From NCBI RefSeq assembly GCF_033473495.1, contig NC_088940.1:186001-250000 (forward strand): 64,000 nucleotides of DNA. Reading direction: 5' to 3'. A program made the translations under genes and the position numbers. Source of the stretch: Cercospora beticola. Taxonomy: Eukaryota; Ascomycota; Dothideomycetes; Mycosphaerellales; Mycosphaerellaceae. The notes under the pieces were generated by a model, which was not told the DNA's origin, did no database searches, and worked only from the letters and a program-made list of their open reading frames with translations. Positions 1 through 12,214 of this stretch are shown in pieces (position 1 is the first letter of the stretch; every line of letters begins with the position of its first letter).

Positions 1-842
1 CTAATCTCTTTGTTGGCATTTTCTCCAATGTACGTCGGCACAACAGCAGAAATGAGACCAACGCCAAAGCCACCCACTACTCTTCCGACGTATAGTTCCG
101 CCAAGGACGTCGAGGTCAAGCCTGAACATGTCTGGATAATGCTCCCAATGATGAAGATCACATCTGCGAAGATCAGAGCTTTTTTCCTGCCAAATTTATC
201 CGAGACGAAGAAGGAAGCCAGTGCTCCGAAGAAGCATCCAGCTTGTAGGACGGAGACGATATTTCCGGAGAGGTTCGCGTATTCTGGAGAGTCTTCGTCA
301 AGACCGAAGCTATTTTGAAAGCTTCTCATGGTGAGGACCGCGCCGATCAGTCCAGTATCCCAGCCGAAGAGCATGCCTGGAGCGAGACAGCGTTAGCGTA
401 ATCTTTCAAGTTGTGTTTGATAACTCCCTCGGACTCTGTGCGATCATTCCTCCTGCGGTCCTCCATCACAAAGAAGCCATCGCATGCCACAAATCTCCAT
501 TCGGTTGCGTTTCGATTTGCACTCACCTCCAAAAGACGCAACCGCCGTAAGCAAATACGTCCGCCTATACTGGACAATGTCCTGCCATATCGTCTTTGCC
601 CTAGCCATATCGCCAGACTGCTGAAGTGCTGTGTACTCTCCTCTCCCTTCAGATCCAGATCCAGATCCAGCACCAGAATGTCTAGACAAGAACAGCGCTC
701 TCCAAGATGGCGACGAACTGCCTTCCCTCACAGCCCTTTTCTGCCTCGACGAATAAGTAGAAGAAGTAGTAAAACCCTGCAAGAGAGACCTCAAATACTC
801 CATCACCTTTTTCTCCCGCGCGTGGAGTGGGTCTACTTTCAT
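1..842 (-). CDS. MFS sugar/quinate-type transporter, N-terminal part (partial)
   Basis: Plasma-membrane sugar-type transporter cut by the left edge, so only about 230 N-terminal residues are visible. Exon 1 is 842-527 and exon 2 is 376-1. The intron has a GTGAGT donor and a CAG acceptor, and joins VASFG to GMLFGWDTG. Exon 1 encodes a long Ser/Gly-rich cytosolic tail and the start of the first membrane helix. Exon 2 carries the GWDTG loop, the MFS signature SDKFGRKKA after helix 2, and VGRVVGGFGVG followed by VPTYIGEN, typical of the sugar-porter family. The start is the first ATG in frame (842); a TTG just upstream is not used. The substrate cannot be told from this part. Confidence 0.85.
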
Positions 843-1485
843 CAAAAGCCGGCTATTCTCTTCTCCTACCAGCTACTGCACACCGTTGTAGTAGTGTCAC
901 CGTATCATTCGACAATTCGAACGGCTCACACGTTCCGTTGGGGGAGATTTTGTGGAGACTCCGCGTGGAGGTCCTCATCAAGCATGGAGCGTGGCTGGGG
1001 CTTGTGCGGTCTTGCGTTATTGCTTGAGTGGAGCGATGTGGAGTGGTGCGGGTGTGAAGTCCATCGGCTTTTGCGGGATTCTTCGGCAGCTAGATTCGGA
1101 TTTCCTTGTCGGTGTTCTTGCTCTGTTATGATGAAATGTATCCGGTGGACTGTGAGATGATCATGATAGTGCACGTGGTGATGGAGAAGTGGCCACGACT
1201 TCAATTGCCGACGCTCGTTGTTGCTTCGCACGCCAAGACGGTCTGTCCGGTTGATTCAGTCGAGCGAGCCCTTACCATGGATTGTCCCAACAACAAAGTA
1301 GAGCATAAGTACAATGTGTAATGACCTGAGAAGTAACTTATTGTATGCTGGTATCATGGGTCTCGTAATCTATCTAGCAACTCCAAATCTCCATCTACAA
1401 CCGACTTTTCAAACGCCCATCCTCACTAGACCGGCACGACCTCTCAGCACATGTTTCGCCAAAAGTGCACGAGAGAAGCTGAAAC
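843..1485. other. Intergenic, no gene seen
   Basis: Lies between the transporter start and the 3' end of the next minus-strand gene. It should hold the transporter promoter and the dehydrogenase terminator. No convincing ORF or repeat was recognised. Confidence 0.5.
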
Positions 1486-2589
1486 TCACTTCTTCTTCTG
1501 CTCCGGCACCTGCGTTAACAAGCCCTTCCCTTCCACCGCACTCCTCAGATTATCCAGCACCAAAACCTCCATCTCCTTCTGCGTCTCCCACGTCGCAGTC
1601 CCCACATGCGGCAACAAAACCACATTCTCATTCTCCAACAATCCAGGATGAATCTTTGGCTCCTCTTCAAACACATCCAACCCCGCAGAGAAGACCTTCC
1701 CGCTATTCAGCGCATCCACAAGAGCCGCCTCATCAATAATCGGTCCTCGTGCAGTGTTCACAATCACAATACCCTCTTTCATGATATCGAACTGCGGCTT
1801 CGCGATGATATGCCTTGTTGAAGGATTCAATGCCAAGTTTAAACTCAACACGTCCGAAGTCTTCAAGAGTTCTTCGAACGAGACGTACTTCGCACCATGC
1901 TCTTTCTCTTCGGGTAATCGGTTTCGATTATGGTATTGTATCGTCATGCCGAAGGCCTTAGCTCTTCTTGCCACTGCTGTGCCAATACCGCCCATTCCTA
2001 GAATTCCGAGAACTTTGTTCTTTGGGTCGTGGCCGAGACCAAAGTTTTTGCCCCGCCAGTCGCCTTTGCGGACGTTGAGGAAGGGGATTGTGATTCTTCG
2101 GAGGGCACCGAGGAGGAGGAAGAGGGCGGCTGGAGAGCATTAGTAGTGTAAGCAATGTGAGCAGTGTCAGTAAAAACATACTGTCAGCTGTCGCCTCATC
2201 CACTGCTATGGGTGTACTGCTAATCTGAATATTCCTTTCGGTAGCAGCTGGCACATCGATGTTGTCGTAACCAGCTCCATTGTGGCAGATCCATTCCAAT
2301 TTGCTGGGTAGAACGCTAATCAACTCCTTGTCGAAAGGCCCAGTCACGGCCGTGGAGTCATTCGATCGATAAATTGCAACCACATCGTCGTATTCGCCCT
2401 TCCTGCACCGCGAGATGAAGTCTTCTCTTGAGCCGGATCCATACTCCTATCACACAATCAGCAGCTAGCTCGGAAGCTCAGGATGATCATAAGCAATACC
2501 TTCAGTTGCAGCAATGACGAAAGAGCCTCCCACTCCTTACGAGCATGAGTTATCCCCCCAATTAAGAGGGCTGATCGTGACTGCGTCAT
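1486..2589 (-). CDS. D-isomer-specific 2-hydroxyacid dehydrogenase (glyoxylate/hydroxypyruvate reductase-like)
   Basis: Probably reduces a 2-keto acid such as glyoxylate or hydroxypyruvate with NAD(P)H in the cytosol. Three exons, 2589-2500, 2446-2182 and 2129-1486, give 332 residues, the normal family size. Both introns (about 53 bases) have GT-AG ends, and the joins restore the family sequence. The Rossmann motif GMGGIG is at residues 163-168, the substrate-binding Arg at 246 (NTARGP), the acidic DVFEEEP stretch at 270-276 and the catalytic His at 293 (LPHVGTAT). The fold and motifs are clear; the substrate is inferred from similarity to fungal glyoxylate reductases. No targeting signal is obvious. 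The 3' half of the sense strand is unusually G-rich. Confidence 0.9.
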
Positions 2590-3067
2590 GCTTTTGAATG
2601 GGGAGCAGGGATGGGAGTGGAAAGGGAAACACGAAAAGTTGTAGCTACAAGTTGTGGAAGTGGACAGGTGCTCTCGCGATGTGGGAGGAAAGTGCTCGCC
2701 AAAAAGTTGAACCGCTTTGGCAGTGGTGATCGTCGGCATCTGAAGGATGAATACCCGCCAATAACCGTTCCGAGCCAAAACCACCTCAGGCCATCAATGT
2801 CTTGTCGTTCTCATTGCTCGGCCTGGGTGATATGCTAGATGCGCCGAGACAGACACGTGAAGACCAAACATCCACTTGGTGTCCATCGCGTTGTTGGCTC
2901 CCCCGAAGCTCAATCGTCAGTGCCCCAATGCTCTACACGATAGCGTGTTTGGGGGCACCGTTGCACCAAGTTGACAGATCCGCCAGGATGGAACACAGCT
3001 GCTTGTTACACGACTGGTGCTTGGAAAGCAAGAGTGGCAGAACCAAATCGAGCCAACACATCTTTGC
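2590..3067. other. Intergenic, no gene seen
   Basis: Contains the putative promoter of the dehydrogenase and the 3' flank of the Zn2Cys6 regulator. Small ORFs on both strands lack any recognisable family. Confidence 0.5.
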
Positions 3068-5899
3068 TTACTGCAATCCCAGGTTCGTCCAGTCCTCCAT
3101 GTTGCTCAGCTGATCGAACAAAAAGTTCCCCGAATCTGCCGGCAAAAAGCCTGACCACCAGTCTGCATCGTTGATAGCCGCGCCTCCGTTGCCATTGACG
3201 GCGAAATTTCCAATAGCATCAAGATCAGTCCAGGAGAAGTCGCCCATCAATTCCGTCACAGCTGGTGAATCTTGGGATTTGTTCGATGTTGGTGTAGCAC
3301 CACTGATGCTGCTGTTTGGTCGATAGGGATTCTGCAGAGTCGCGGTAGATTGCGTCCTGCGGTGCTCCTTCTTTTCGACTTTATCCCAGAGCAATCGCAA
3401 TAGCTGAGAGTACCGGTTGCCGGGGTGCTGTATACCTGCGTTGGAGTCAGCGACTACATCATCTCCAGATAAACCTTGACTGCTCACCCATTGCGGATCT
3501 CTCCAGTCTGCTGACAGTCTCCTTGACCATTGCACGTACTGACTGCTCCTCATCTGCTGAGAGAACCCCGACACATCTCGCTCTGTACAGAAAGACACCG
3601 GCGTAGATCGAATAAAGATAGAATCTCAAAGGCATGTAACGGAGAGACTTTTCCGGATCAACAAAAGTATTCATCATGCTGAGAAGACTCTTGGCAGCAT
3701 CTAGGCCCTCATAGATGAAGCGAGCGTCGCCGACTGCACCGACATTATTGTAGAACACGCGACCCGGCGCTGTGCTCGTCGATCTTCGGGGTTCCGGGTT
3801 CTGCTGGGCTTGCGGTAGAGCTCGTTTCACAGTTGCGTGGAAAGCAAATGCATTAGTGTAAAGCCGTAGATAGTCGTACGAGATCAGTAGTGTGGCCTTG
3901 AGGTGCGCCGAGCAGGTCAATGTGCCCCATACACTTTTCCACCCGTATATCGCGCTCCTGAAGTCGTCAATGTACTTGATGTAGCCTCCACTGAGGTGGC
4001 TACGGACGCTATTCCCAGGATTTGAGTACAAGACATCATGGACATTGGAAAACAGCAAAGTCAGCTCCAGCGTGGCTTGGAAGATACTTGCATAGTCCTC
4101 ATCTCCTGGTCCGGCAGGTGCAAGCATGGGAAAGTCTGCCTTCGACAGAGTGGTCAAAGGTCCTGGGCCTCGAGACCAGAAGGCTCGACCAAGGCGGATA
4201 CTGATCTGCCTGTCACTGATGTAACAAGCTGTCCAGACAAGTCGCTTCCGCTGCCACTGCGGATCCTTCACGTCGTCACCACGCACATGAAATGAGTATC
4301 GGTCCAGGCCCAGGAAATACCCGATCCGTAGAGCTACAGCAAGTCAGCGGGTGTCTGGAACACGTACCCTATCTCGAGCTCAGAAAACCTTCCGATAGCT
4401 ATACTTACCCATTCCAACATGCATCCAAGCTTCGCGATCTTCTTCTCCGCGGCCGACATGGCCAGCGTCTGACCGGGAAGTGTATGGCGTCCATTCTGCA
4501 AGGACCAGAAGTGCTTCGACAGCCTCCACTTGACCAGAACCTCCAGCTGCAAGTGCTGAGACCAACGCTCGCATGTGTTCGGAGCAGGATATGAATATGT
4601 TGGGCTCATCGGTGAGATCTAATAATGCTCAGTATGCTAGTCAGAAGTCGTCGAAGGTCACCGTACCTCGTGAAGCGATCACCAGAATAGCAGTGAGAAG
4701 ATGTGGTTCTTCTCGCGCAGTCCTGCTCAGATTTGCAGCGTCCAAAGTTGCCGCAGGCACGATCGGAAAGTATGGATGGTAGTAGTACTTGTATCTTTGC
4801 AAAAGCTGAAGAATTCTGCTCATCGATAACCGTCCTTCTCGTACAAGAGGGTACTCCAGTTGTGCTGAAATGGTAGTAGTCGTTGTATACTGCGAAGAGC
4901 CGTAGCCTGAATTGTATTCTCCATTGCTGGCGATCTGTGCTAGTATCCCAAGGGCATCGCTCGGATTTTGCAAATCATTGAAAGCGATGTTGCCTGATGT
5001 CCCAATCGAGCTCTCTCGTGTGGCTGGGTTAGTGAGCAGAGACTGTTCACGTATCAGATGCTGATTCTCTTCAATTGCCTTGTGCCTTGGCGGTCTGCCA
5101 GCAAGAACGCAATAGCGAACATCTTACCTCACGCGCATTCGCATCTGCCGCTTGCAGTGCTGGATCGAGCATGATGGCATCAGGGGCAGGCGGATTGAGA
5201 TCAGCCCCCATGCCTGTTCCAGACTGTGGTATGGCGGGCCCATAATCTGACTGAGGCCATCCTGTATGGGTCTGGCCTGACGACAGTGTATCAGGCGTGA
5301 AGTGAACACTGGCGCCACTGATAGCTGGCGACTCTCTCGGCTGCTGAACGTTATTGTTGGCGAGGCCGGCTTGGTCAAGAGTTCTCTTGCGAACACGGCG
5401 GCCGCCTCTGTTGGAAGAGCCGATGACCTGCGAGCAATGCTTAGTTCAAATCTCTGTGGGTCACTATATGGCGCTTACGCATTCGAGTCCCGATGCTTTG
5501 CAGCGAGCGCATGGCGTAGTCAGTTTTCCGTCCTCTGTTTTCGGTCTGTTGAGGGCATGTCAGCACGGCGTCTGAATCGGCAAAAGAAGCGCATGCGCTG
5601 CACTCAAATCTGAGGCTCCAGGGAAAGGCCGACAGGTGCAACACCTGTCGTTTCCCCAGGCATCGCGCGCGCAAACACTCGTACTGATGCAGACTCGTTT
5701 CAGGACAGAAACCCGAGGCGGCCTGATCTCAACGACGCGCGCGGAGCGACGTGCCAGAAGCCGGGAAGACTCACAGCTTGCAAGAACTTTTGCGCGCGCG
5801 GCAGGCAAGACATGCACGCGATGTTCTCTTCTCCTTCTCCTCCTTGACGGCAGGCTTTTCGGGCGACTGCTCCTGATCCTGGGCTTCTGTGTCTGTCAT
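3068..5899 (-). CDS. Zn2Cys6 fungal transcription factor
   Basis: Nuclear regulator. Seven exons: 5899-5775, 5545-5479, 5427-5128, 5078-4667, 4618-4409, 4333-3488 and 3435-3068, giving 775 residues. The binuclear zinc cluster is split over exons 1 and 2: Cys30, 33, 40, 54, 57 and 64 (C-x2-C-x6-C-x13-C-x2-C-x6-C). A basic linker (NRGGRRVRKR) follows. Exons 4-6 hold the helical middle-homology region, with stretches such as RYKYYYHPYFPIVP and ALRIGYFLGLDR. The tail is acidic and aromatic (MGDFSWTDLDAIG), as in activation domains. Most junctions are canonical; the exon 4 acceptor (AAG at about 5079) is the least certain. The gene diverges from an SDR 245 bases away, a common layout for a local regulator and its target. 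Target genes are unknown. Confidence 0.9.
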
Positions 5900-6144
5900 G
5901 TTGGTCGTTGCTGAGAACAGCGTGTGCTGCGAGGTCGGTTGCCGACGTCTGTCGCCCAACTTCAGTGGGGTGAGTAGCCGCCCCAAGTCGCACTTGCGTG
6001 CCGTCCAATACCGCCCGCCTTGGGAGGCCCTTGGAGACGGAAGATTTCTGGCACTGGCACTAGGGCAGATGGGAGGGAATAGATAACCAGGCCTAGACTG
6101 CCGCTGTACGTTCTGCACAGTTTGGACAAGTCGAATTCGATACC
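5900..6144. promoter_or_regulatory. Shared divergent promoter (Zn2Cys6 factor / SDR)
   Basis: A gap of 245 bases separates the two divergent start codons, so the promoters must overlap. This is inferred from gene layout. I did not identify a convincing CGG...CCG inverted pair by eye. Confidence 0.5.
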
Positions 6145-7006
6145 ATGACGACCGCAGACAACAACATCACCGGCAGACTGGTGCTCATCACTGGTGCCTC
6201 GGGCGGGTAAGCCAAGACATTCTGCAGCCCAATGTCCATACACTCATCAACGACAACAGCATCGGGTCAGCATGTGCAAGACAGTTCGCCTCGCATGGCT
6301 GCGACCTCGCTCTCACATACGCATCGAATAAAGACTCATTAGAAGCGCTCGTGAAAGAATTGTCCTCATCGAATGACAAGCTGAAGATAACGATGCACCA
6401 AGCCGATCTGGCCTCGCCAGAAGCTACTACAAAACTCACCGAAGAAGTCCAGAAAGACCACGCCCGTGCTGTTGACATTCTGGTCTCGAACGCTGGCTAC
6501 GGCAAGCGGATACGAGATGTTTCTGATATCCCATTGAGCGAATTCGAAGTCACACTCAATGTGAATCTCCGAGCGCCGTTCCTGCTCGTGAAAGGCGTGG
6601 TGGACGGCATGAAGGCACAGAAATGGGGTCGTATCATTTTCGTGTCATCAATAGCAGCCTACGGCGGAGGCATGAATGTAGGGAGGCTCCAATTCCAGAA
6701 TACGAGGTTGTTGCTGACACGATCCAGGGTTGCCACTATGCTGCATCAAAAGGTGGCTTGATGGCGATGATGAAGAATCTCTCCACCACGCTCGCGCCTT
6801 ACAACATTGCTGTGAACGATGTGGCTCCTGCAATGGTTGGCAACACCGGTCTGCTGCCTTCTGGTGACCAGTTCCCAGGCCTCGTGGACAGCATTCCCTT
6901 CCACAGGCTATGCGAGCCCGAAGAAGTTGCGAACGCAGTGACGTTTTATGCTCGAACCGGTTTCACTACGGGGCAAAGTATTGTTATTGCAGGTGGCTTG
7001 AAGTGA
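6145..7006 (+). CDS. Short-chain dehydrogenase/reductase (FabG-like)
   Basis: Classical SDR oxidoreductase of 252 residues. Exons are 6145-6206, 6260-6677 and 6728-7006, with 53- and 50-base introns. The first intron interrupts the cofactor motif; splicing restores TGASGGIG at residues 16-23. NAG is at 98-100, the catalytic Ser at 150-151, and Tyr164 and Lys168 form YxxxK. The end matches the family (TTGQSIVIAGGLK). It resembles 3-oxoacyl-ACP reductases, but many fungal SDRs of this type act on secondary metabolites or sugars, so the substrate is not assigned. Its divergent arrangement with a Zn2Cys6 factor suggests induction by that regulator (inference). Confidence 0.92.
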
Positions 7007-8034
7007 GGCATGAGCGGACTGTGTCTGTCGCAGAACCGGCGCCAAGAAGTACCCGTGGATGGATATTCGAGAGGTAGACGTAAATGGCAACAGAACAAGA
7101 ATATCTGCAACGCGTCTGAGGCGCAAGCTCCCAGTGTACAGGCTTGATTCTTGTCTGCACGTGCTCGTGTTTCCGCTGCTTCCTCGTGGTACGCTTCACC
7201 TGCGTCTGCACAATTGACGGGAGTGTTGTCCGCGCTCACGAGCAATTTCGCATTGTGTATGTCCGACCTGGTGTCGCATTGAAGCAATCATTGCGGAGGT
7301 GTTCGTCTCGTGCAGCCGTTGCCAAATGTGGGGGCTCCGCGGAGGATCGTCTGCGAGCTCCAGTGGAACGGGTGATGGAGCAGAAACTGGGAACGCTGGT
7401 CCTCGCCGGCAGTGTCCGGAGGTAACGGGCATGCCGTCAACGGCGAGCCGACAACCGACCGGAGAATAATGGGTGGTCTGCAAGGCAAGACAGTGTCAAA
7501 CGTTGCGCTCCAGCCTGGCGAGAAGGGAGGGAGAAGGGACGTTGTGGTGGTGGTGTGGTGGTGGCGGGCTAGCCAAATCCTCTTTCAGCTAAAAGCCGCG
7601 TTGCCACACCAATGCAACCTCTTAGCTCCCGTCTGCATCGTGTTTCAAGAATAGAATCCACCTCCCAAGAGCATTACGCCAGCTCGTGTTGGCAGCATCC
7701 ATCTCTCATCAACAGCATCGCCGCCCATCACGCTGCACGTCTGCACACTCGCCCTCCACGGTGCGGCTTCCGGTGCCATCGACGACGGGCCACAGGACTC
7801 GCGACGCCACGCACGGCTTCTCAGATCAGCACAGCCGAGCGCGCCAGAAACGCCCAGCCTTGTGCCAGGAAGAGGTCAGCAGAGCGTTGAGCCCGCGTCC
7901 AGGCCGCGCTGTCTCGTGCGCATCTCTTTGACATCTCCTGGACCTCACCTCTTCCGCCGACATTCTTTCGCCTTTTGCGCCGGCAGCGCATCGTCTGAGA
8001 ACAGTCGCTCGTTAACCCCACAGTGCACGGCATC
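7007..8034. other. Intergenic, promoter region of the GH17 gene
   Basis: About 1 kb without a recognisable gene. A GT-rich simple stretch of GGT/GTGG units lies at about 7541-7568. The last part is C-rich on the plus strand, as is common in the leaders of highly expressed fungal genes. Confidence 0.5.
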
Positions 8035-10092
8035 ATGTCCGAGCGAACGTATGGAATACCGCTGGGCCACGTACAAGGTTCGCAGCAAACTCGCACGCCG
8101 GAATCGCCGGGCGAGGCAATGGGATACACACCGCATTATGGACACGATTACAGAGACGCTGGCAACCCATACGACTCACGAATGAACACGCATTCACCAG
8201 GACCTTATCACGATGCCTATGGCCCGCCATCACCGCCACCGCACATGCATGGGCCTGTGAGCCCGATACATCAGGAATCGCAAACCTCTCTCGCGCCACT
8301 CACAGAAAACCAAGCGGTGGGCTATTCGCCCTCGGTGTCGACAAACCGAAGTATTCAAAGAAACGCTCCTGCCATGCCGGCAGGCGCAGGAGCAGGCCTT
8401 GGCGCTGCAGGATACGGCCAATCTTTACCACGACATCACTCATATTATGGCGACGAGTACGATTCTTTTGACCCGAGCACAATCGAGGACGATGGAGATG
8501 ACGGGATTCCAGATCGATCCCGATCGCGAAATAAGTTAGGCTTTGGAGCGGCTGCCGGAGCTGGTGCCGCTGCAGGTGCCGGCACAGGCGTTGGCATGAA
8601 GGCGATGAACCGGGGCTCCAGCGGCCTCTACGGGCCTGTTGGAAACGACGCCGAGAAGTCGGAGTGGCTATCCAAACAGACTGACAGAAGCAGTCGCAAA
8701 AAGAAGTGGATCATTGGCTGCACCATTGCTGCCATTCTGGTCATTGGCGGCATCGTTGGCGGCGTCGTTGGCGGTATTCTTGCTAACAACAAGGACGAAA
8801 ACGAGCGCGGGTCGAGTGGAGGCTCCTCGACAGTTGGTTCAGACAGTGCTGGCCTTTACGACCTCAATTCGAGGCAAGTACAGGCCGTGCTCAACGACGA
8901 CCGGTTGCATAGAGTGTTCCCGACCATTGATTACACGCCGTGGTATGCTCAATATCCAGCTTGTTTGAGCCCTGGAGGTGGACCTACGCAGAACAACGTC
9001 ACACTCGACATTGCACGTCTTTCACAATTAGCTGCATCGGTCCGCCTTTATGGTACCGATTGCAACCAGACCGAGCTGGTTCTGGAAGCCATTGAGCGCC
9101 TGGAGATGCAGGATACCATGAAAGTCTGGCTCGGGGTATACCTGGATGGAAGAAATCAGACGACGAATGACCGCCAACTGAAGGACCTCTACCGGATTCT
9201 GGACAACTATCCACATGACAGATTCGTCGGAGTTATTGTCGGAAACGAAGTTCTCTTCCAAGAGACTATGACAGTAACAGAGCTCGCGGCGCAACTTGAC
9301 GAGGTCCGCAGCAATTTCTCTTCAAGAGGAATCAACTTGCCTGTCGCCACTGCCGACTTGGGTGACAACTGGGATGCAGATCTTGCGAAGGCCTCGGATA
9401 TCGTGATGTCGAACATCCATCCTTTCTTCGCAGGTACCGTTGCTGAGGACGCAGCTGGCTGGGCGTGGTCTTTCTGGCAGAACAAAGATGTCGCCCTCAC
9501 CTCTTCGGAAACAGGCACAATAGGTTCCGTCACGTATCCCAAGCAAATCATTTCGGAAATCGGCTGGCCGACCCAAGGAGGTAACGACTGCGGTGTGTCT
9601 TCGGATCCAGCTTTTGGCTGCAAGAGCGAGACAGACGGCGCAGTGGCCAGCATTGAGAATCTCAACACATTCATGGATGGCTGGGTCTGCGAGGCACTGA
9701 AAAACGGCACCACGTTCTTCTGGTAAGTATGAACCCGACACAATCCTGGCGTGCAGCCAACCCCTGGCCTTGCACCCTTCAGCCCAACAGCTGTTCGCAT
9801 GGCATGACGAGCAGATAAGAAGCAAAAAACTAACGTGGCATGAACCAGGTTCGAAGCTTTTGACGAGCCATGGAAGCACCAGGTAAGCAGCCCACTCCCA
9901 CGTCTACATATGCGATCCTCGTCGCGCAGACGACAACCGTACTCAGAGTATCCTAACCACTGACACTTCGTACAGTTCGACACGGAACACAACAAATGGG
10001 AACCCTACTGGGGCATCTTCGACAAGGACCGAAATTTGAAGAAGGGCATCAAAATCCCCGACTGCGGAACGTCGGTGGCTAAGCCATATTGA
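8035..10092 (+). CDS. Membrane-anchored GH17 glucan endo-1,3-beta-glucosidase (BtgC-like)
   Basis: Remodels or hydrolyses cell-wall beta-1,3-glucan. Exons are 8035-9722, 9849-9882 and 9976-10092; the middle exon is only 34 bases. The product has 612 residues. A Pro/Gly/Ala-rich N-terminal region of about 220 residues is followed by a single hydrophobic segment (about 224-249, preceded by RKKKW). This makes it a type II membrane protein with the enzyme outside, as in fungal BtgC/EglC-like enzymes. The GH17 domain starts at about residue 280. The proton donor is Glu405 in VGNEVLF and the nucleophile Glu508 in ISEIGWPTQGG. There are several N-glycosylation sequons. The start is ATG 8035; an upstream GTG is ignored. 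Confidence 0.93.
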
Positions 10093-12214
10093 TGAATTGT
10101 TTAGCATTTGGCGTTTTTGGTACCTTTTTTTCTGCGACCTTCACGATTGACATGAGTATTGAGAGAGAAATGCATTAAGGTGTGTGGGAATATGTGAAAT
10201 GGACTGAACCCAGCAAAAGGGTCAAAAAATCGCATAGACGATGTGCGGAGCATTGTGGTGTCTTATCAGGAATGGCACACACACACAGTTAATGGTGGAC
10301 CGAACATGTAGCCAACGTGTGCGATGCGCTTACAAGCTCGGATTCTAGCTGTGGTTGAGAGACTTGTGCTGATCGATACTTGGTCGCCATTTCATTTCCT
10401 GAGACTCTCGCCGTCGTCTTCTTCATAGACGTTGTGGCAATGCTACATGCCAGTCCCGTTCACTTCTTCACTTCTTCACGAGTCCAGCACCAGCACCAGC
10501 TCCACCCTCATGGCATGACCATCCATCACGCGGTCAACAACCAGCACCAGCACCAGCACTAGGTCCAGCACTAGGTCCAGCCTCAAGGCGCAAGCCTGGC
10601 ATTCATAGCATGTCAGCGGCTCAATCTGGGGAAAGCTTGCATAGACTTTTTACCGCGCCCGGCCAGCCTCAAGGAATAGGATACCCAAAAGCAAAGCAGA
10701 GTAGAAGTCAATTGGGAGTTCAGATTGTAGGGATGCTTTTGTGAACCAACGATGGCTACGATAGGATCATCGATGATGGAATGTTTCGGCATGCTTATCC
10801 ATCGTCTGAGTGAGAGGGTGAGAGTGAGGGTGAGAAAAGGTGACACATGATGGTATGCTTGTTTCAAGAGACAGTGTTCCGTTGTTCGTTTCAGACAGGC
10901 AAGATCGTGGCTTTGAGTAGTGTTTCATATTCAAAGCATAGCTTGAGAGTTCTTGTTGTGATGACGCTGATGGTGATGATAAGGAGTACCGACGTGCTTT
11001 TACTGATTACCGATGGCGCACCCGCCGGCAGTTTAGAACAATGAGTCGGGCTCTGATGAAGAAGAGTTTGATATCGATTGAGGATGAGTGATGGAAATTT
11101 ACGGACAAACAACGTGCTCATGATCATCACAACGAACCCAGTCTCTAGGGCAAACATCCAGAAAACCCAAACCTCGCAAGATCTCAAACTCCAGACGTTA
11201 TTGCAGTATCAGCGAAAAGAACGTCCTCTATCCAAACAAGCATCATGCACGCACCCCCATCCGCCCACAAGCGGGCGGCAGTAAACATCCCAGCAAACGT
11301 CAATTCTACCTGCTCCAGCAACCAAACGATGCAAAGCAAAACAAGAAGCCCTTGACATCATTCTCCCATGGCATAGCCTGTTTCACTCTTCAAGCATGTG
11401 GCGAGCGAGTGGGAGCGATGACAGGCTGGCATGACCTTTCGTTTTCATATCCTGTTGATGACAGGTAGCTAGGCATGTGCGGGATGGGGGTTGCTTGTAT
11501 GTCTGCTCGTGAGGAGGGCGGTAGCTATCTGGGAAGGAGTTGTCAGTTTGATCTGTTGTAGGATGATGATGCTGGTAAGTAGAGTACATTGGTTACGGGA
11601 AAACACTGGAAGATGGTGTGCGCATGCGATGGACGAGGAATGTGCGACCGAGCAGTCGCAATTAAGGAGGAAAGAGCGATTAGGCAGCAGGCTCGAATAC
11701 AAGTCAAGAAGAGAAGCAGGAGGCAAGTTTCAGACGATGTCATTCGCTTTTATGTGTGAATACATTAGACCCAATCGAAGGTTTCCGTCCGTCTATACCG
11801 CCTACGTGCGAAGTGCGAAGGAAGCCTCCAAGCAAAAGCACAAGACAGCGACAAGGACTCCCATAATAAACATGACGCAATGCGCCCATCTGTATAACTC
11901 CCATCGACAGAACAGCCATGCAATAAAAGGAGAGCGCGTTTTGTACATTACGAGAATGCGTGAGTTCGTGCTCGCCAATGTGTACCGCCATGCGCCAGAC
12001 CAAGAACCGTTGTCGGTCATCAGTCGTTACCGCCCATTCGCCCGCAAGACAGCTATCGTGTACTGCTGCCGTTCGAATCCCAAACAACGCCTTCGCTTCT
12101 CCTTGAACAATCTATTCGTGCAAACAAGTATGCTCGTGGGAGCGTCCATTCGTAAGGTCGCGCCGCTGCATACAGTGTCAAGTGTCAAATCCATGTGCAG
12201 GGGTCCCAATAGGT
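10093..12214. other. Intergenic, 2.1 kb between two 3' ends
   Basis: Lies between the 3' ends of the convergent GH17 and Medusa genes, so it probably contains both 3' UTRs. It has short tandem repeats at 10461-10584. The long open frames here show no family resemblance. I see no gene. Confidence 0.5.
10484..10584. repeat. CAGCAC hexamer repeats with CACTAGGTCCAG copies
   Basis: Two blocks of CAGCAC units (10484-10500 and 10541-10559) flank a unique segment. Two adjacent copies of a 12-base CACTAGGTCCAG unit follow. Just upstream CACTTCTTCA is repeated (10461-10480). The frames over it encode only His/Gln repeats. Confidence 0.8.

Noticed and set aside
9207..9995. 262-residue minus-strand open frame over the GH17 gene
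   Set aside because: It lies antisense to the GH17 catalytic domain and its introns, has no family resemblance, and is explained by the codon bias of the real gene.
12066..12085. GTTCGAATCCC, similar to a tRNA B box
   Set aside because: The flanking bases do not form a T stem and no A box or acceptor stem is present.
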